NCBI GenBank assembly: GCA_044375695.1
Contig: JBILMG010000046.1
Span: 1 to 5,055 of the forward strand
Length of the DNA: 5,055 nucleotides
DNA from: DATDYW01 sp044375695
GTDB taxonomy: Bacteria; Patescibacteriota; Minisyncoccia; Phycocordibacterales; JAACPR01
Reading direction: 5' to 3'
The notes under the pieces are model-generated. The model had not been told where the DNA came from, ran no database searches, and saw only the letters and a list, made by a program, of their open reading frames with translations. A program made the translations under genes and the position numbers. Below are positions 4,544 through 5,055 of this stretch, one piece after another (within the stretch, counting starts at the first letter, position 1; the number at the start of each line of letters is the position of its first letter).

Positions 4544-5055
4544 ATGAAAGACCTCATCATCGTTGGCGGCGGACCCGCGGCCGTCTCGGCCGGCGTCTAC
4601 GCCTCGCGCAAGAAGCTCGAGACCACCCTCATCGCCAAGGAGTTTGGCGGCCAGAGCAAGGTATCTGACTCTATCGAGAACTGGATTGGCACCGTCACGA
4701 TTTCCGGTACCGATTTGGCGAAGTCGCTCGAGGCGCACCTGGATGCCTACGCCGCGCCGTCGGTTGAGGTCTGGAAGAACGAAACCGTTAGCGCCGTCGA
4801 GAAAGTTGAAGGCGGCTTCCGCGCGACGACCGCTTCGGGCAAAACCGTCGAGGCGAAGGCCGTGATCATCGCGGCCGGATCTGCGCGCCGCAAGCTCTCG
4901 GTGCCGGGCGCCGATAAGTTCGAGCACAAAGGCCTCACGTACTGCGCCTCGTGCGACGGCCCCATCTTCACCGGTCAGGACGTCGCCGTCATTGGCGGCG
5001 GGAACGCCGGCTTTGAGACCGCCGCGCAGCTCTTGGCCTACGCCAAGTCGGTGAC
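4544..5055 (+). CDS. trxB: Thioredoxin reductase / AhpF-like flavin disulfide reductase, N-terminal part (runs off the window)
   Basis: The first 170 codons of a class II pyridine nucleotide-disulfide oxidoreductase, which passes electrons from NAD(P)H through FAD to a redox-active Cys pair and on to thioredoxin or a similar partner. Visible features: FAD-binding LIIVGGGPAAVSAGVYASR (4-22, GxGxxA/G fingerprint), FGGQ (34-37), IENWIG (44-49), the second FAD contact VIIAAGSARRKLSVPG (107-122), the redox pair C134-A-S-C137 within TYCASCDGPIF, and the start of the NAD(P)H-binding fingerprint VIGGGNAGFETA (149-160). CDGPIF and the KGLTYC lead-in are closer to the C-terminal half of AhpF than to E. 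coli TrxB (CATCDGFF), but the protein begins directly at the FAD domain and lacks the AhpF N-terminal thioredoxin-fold repeats. The residues that separate NADPH from NADH use lie beyond the window. Full length is expected near 300 residues. ATG 4544 has a -10 box 8 bases upstream and no Shine-Dalgarno sequence. Confidence 0.9.
   Translation, partial: MKDLIIVGGGPAAVSAGVYASRKKLETTLIAKEFGGQSKVSDSIENWIGTVTISGTDLAKSLEAHLDAYAAPSVEVWKNETVSAVEKVEGGFRATTASGKTVEAKAVIIAAGSARRKLSVPGADKFEHKGLTYCASCDGPIFTGQDVAVIGGGNAGFETAAQLLAYAKSV

Overview
The window is a compact, GC-rich stretch with every gene on the plus strand. The order is hisS (3' end), rpsU, ybeY, an unrecognised 255-residue gene, ftsA, ftsZ, and the 5' part of a thioredoxin-reductase/AhpF-like flavoenzyme. 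The FtsZ N-terminus (start PQIKPEVETFARI, then GGSGKNATNHM), the short YbeY, the basic bS21 and the divergent FtsA nucleotide pocket all suggest the Candidate Phyla Radiation (Patescibacteria), most likely a GC-rich member of the Parcubacteria/Paceibacteria group. This placement rests on recalled family sequences, not on a search.

Left part (1-1021): the C-terminal anticodon-binding domain of histidyl-tRNA synthetase ends in a hairpin that overlaps its stop codon. rpsU and ybeY follow as a tight pair with a 12-base gap, linking a small-subunit ribosomal protein to a 16S rRNA maturation endonuclease.

Middle (1022-1870): a single gene of unknown function has its own TTGACA promoter, a perfect 11-bp AT-rich inverted repeat inside that promoter, and a strong intrinsic terminator. 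It uses TTA, CTA, AGG and ATA codons that its neighbours nearly avoid. It looks like an independently regulated cassette placed between ybeY and the division genes, and it is the least explained object here.

Right part (1871-4397): ftsA and ftsZ form the core division pair. FtsA is an actin-like membrane anchor with a C-terminal amphipathic helix. FtsZ is a tubulin-like GTPase that keeps its C-terminal FtsA-binding tail. A 9-bp copy of one arm of the cassette's inverted repeat lies just upstream of the ftsA -10 box, so the two promoters may share a regulator. ftsZ appears to have an extra promoter and the only clear Shine-Dalgarno sequence in the window.

End (4398-5055): a 146-base gap holds a long imperfect hairpin of about 68 nt. 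After it, a -10 box sits 8 bases before the ATG of a flavin disulfide reductase that runs off the window.

Two general traits stand out. Most starts lack a Shine-Dalgarno sequence, and two of them (ftsA and the reductase) sit where transcription itself should begin, suggesting leaderless mRNAs. Five of the six visible stop codons are TAG and none is TGA, which is unexpected at this GC content. No tRNA, rRNA, CRISPR array, insertion sequence or transposase was seen.
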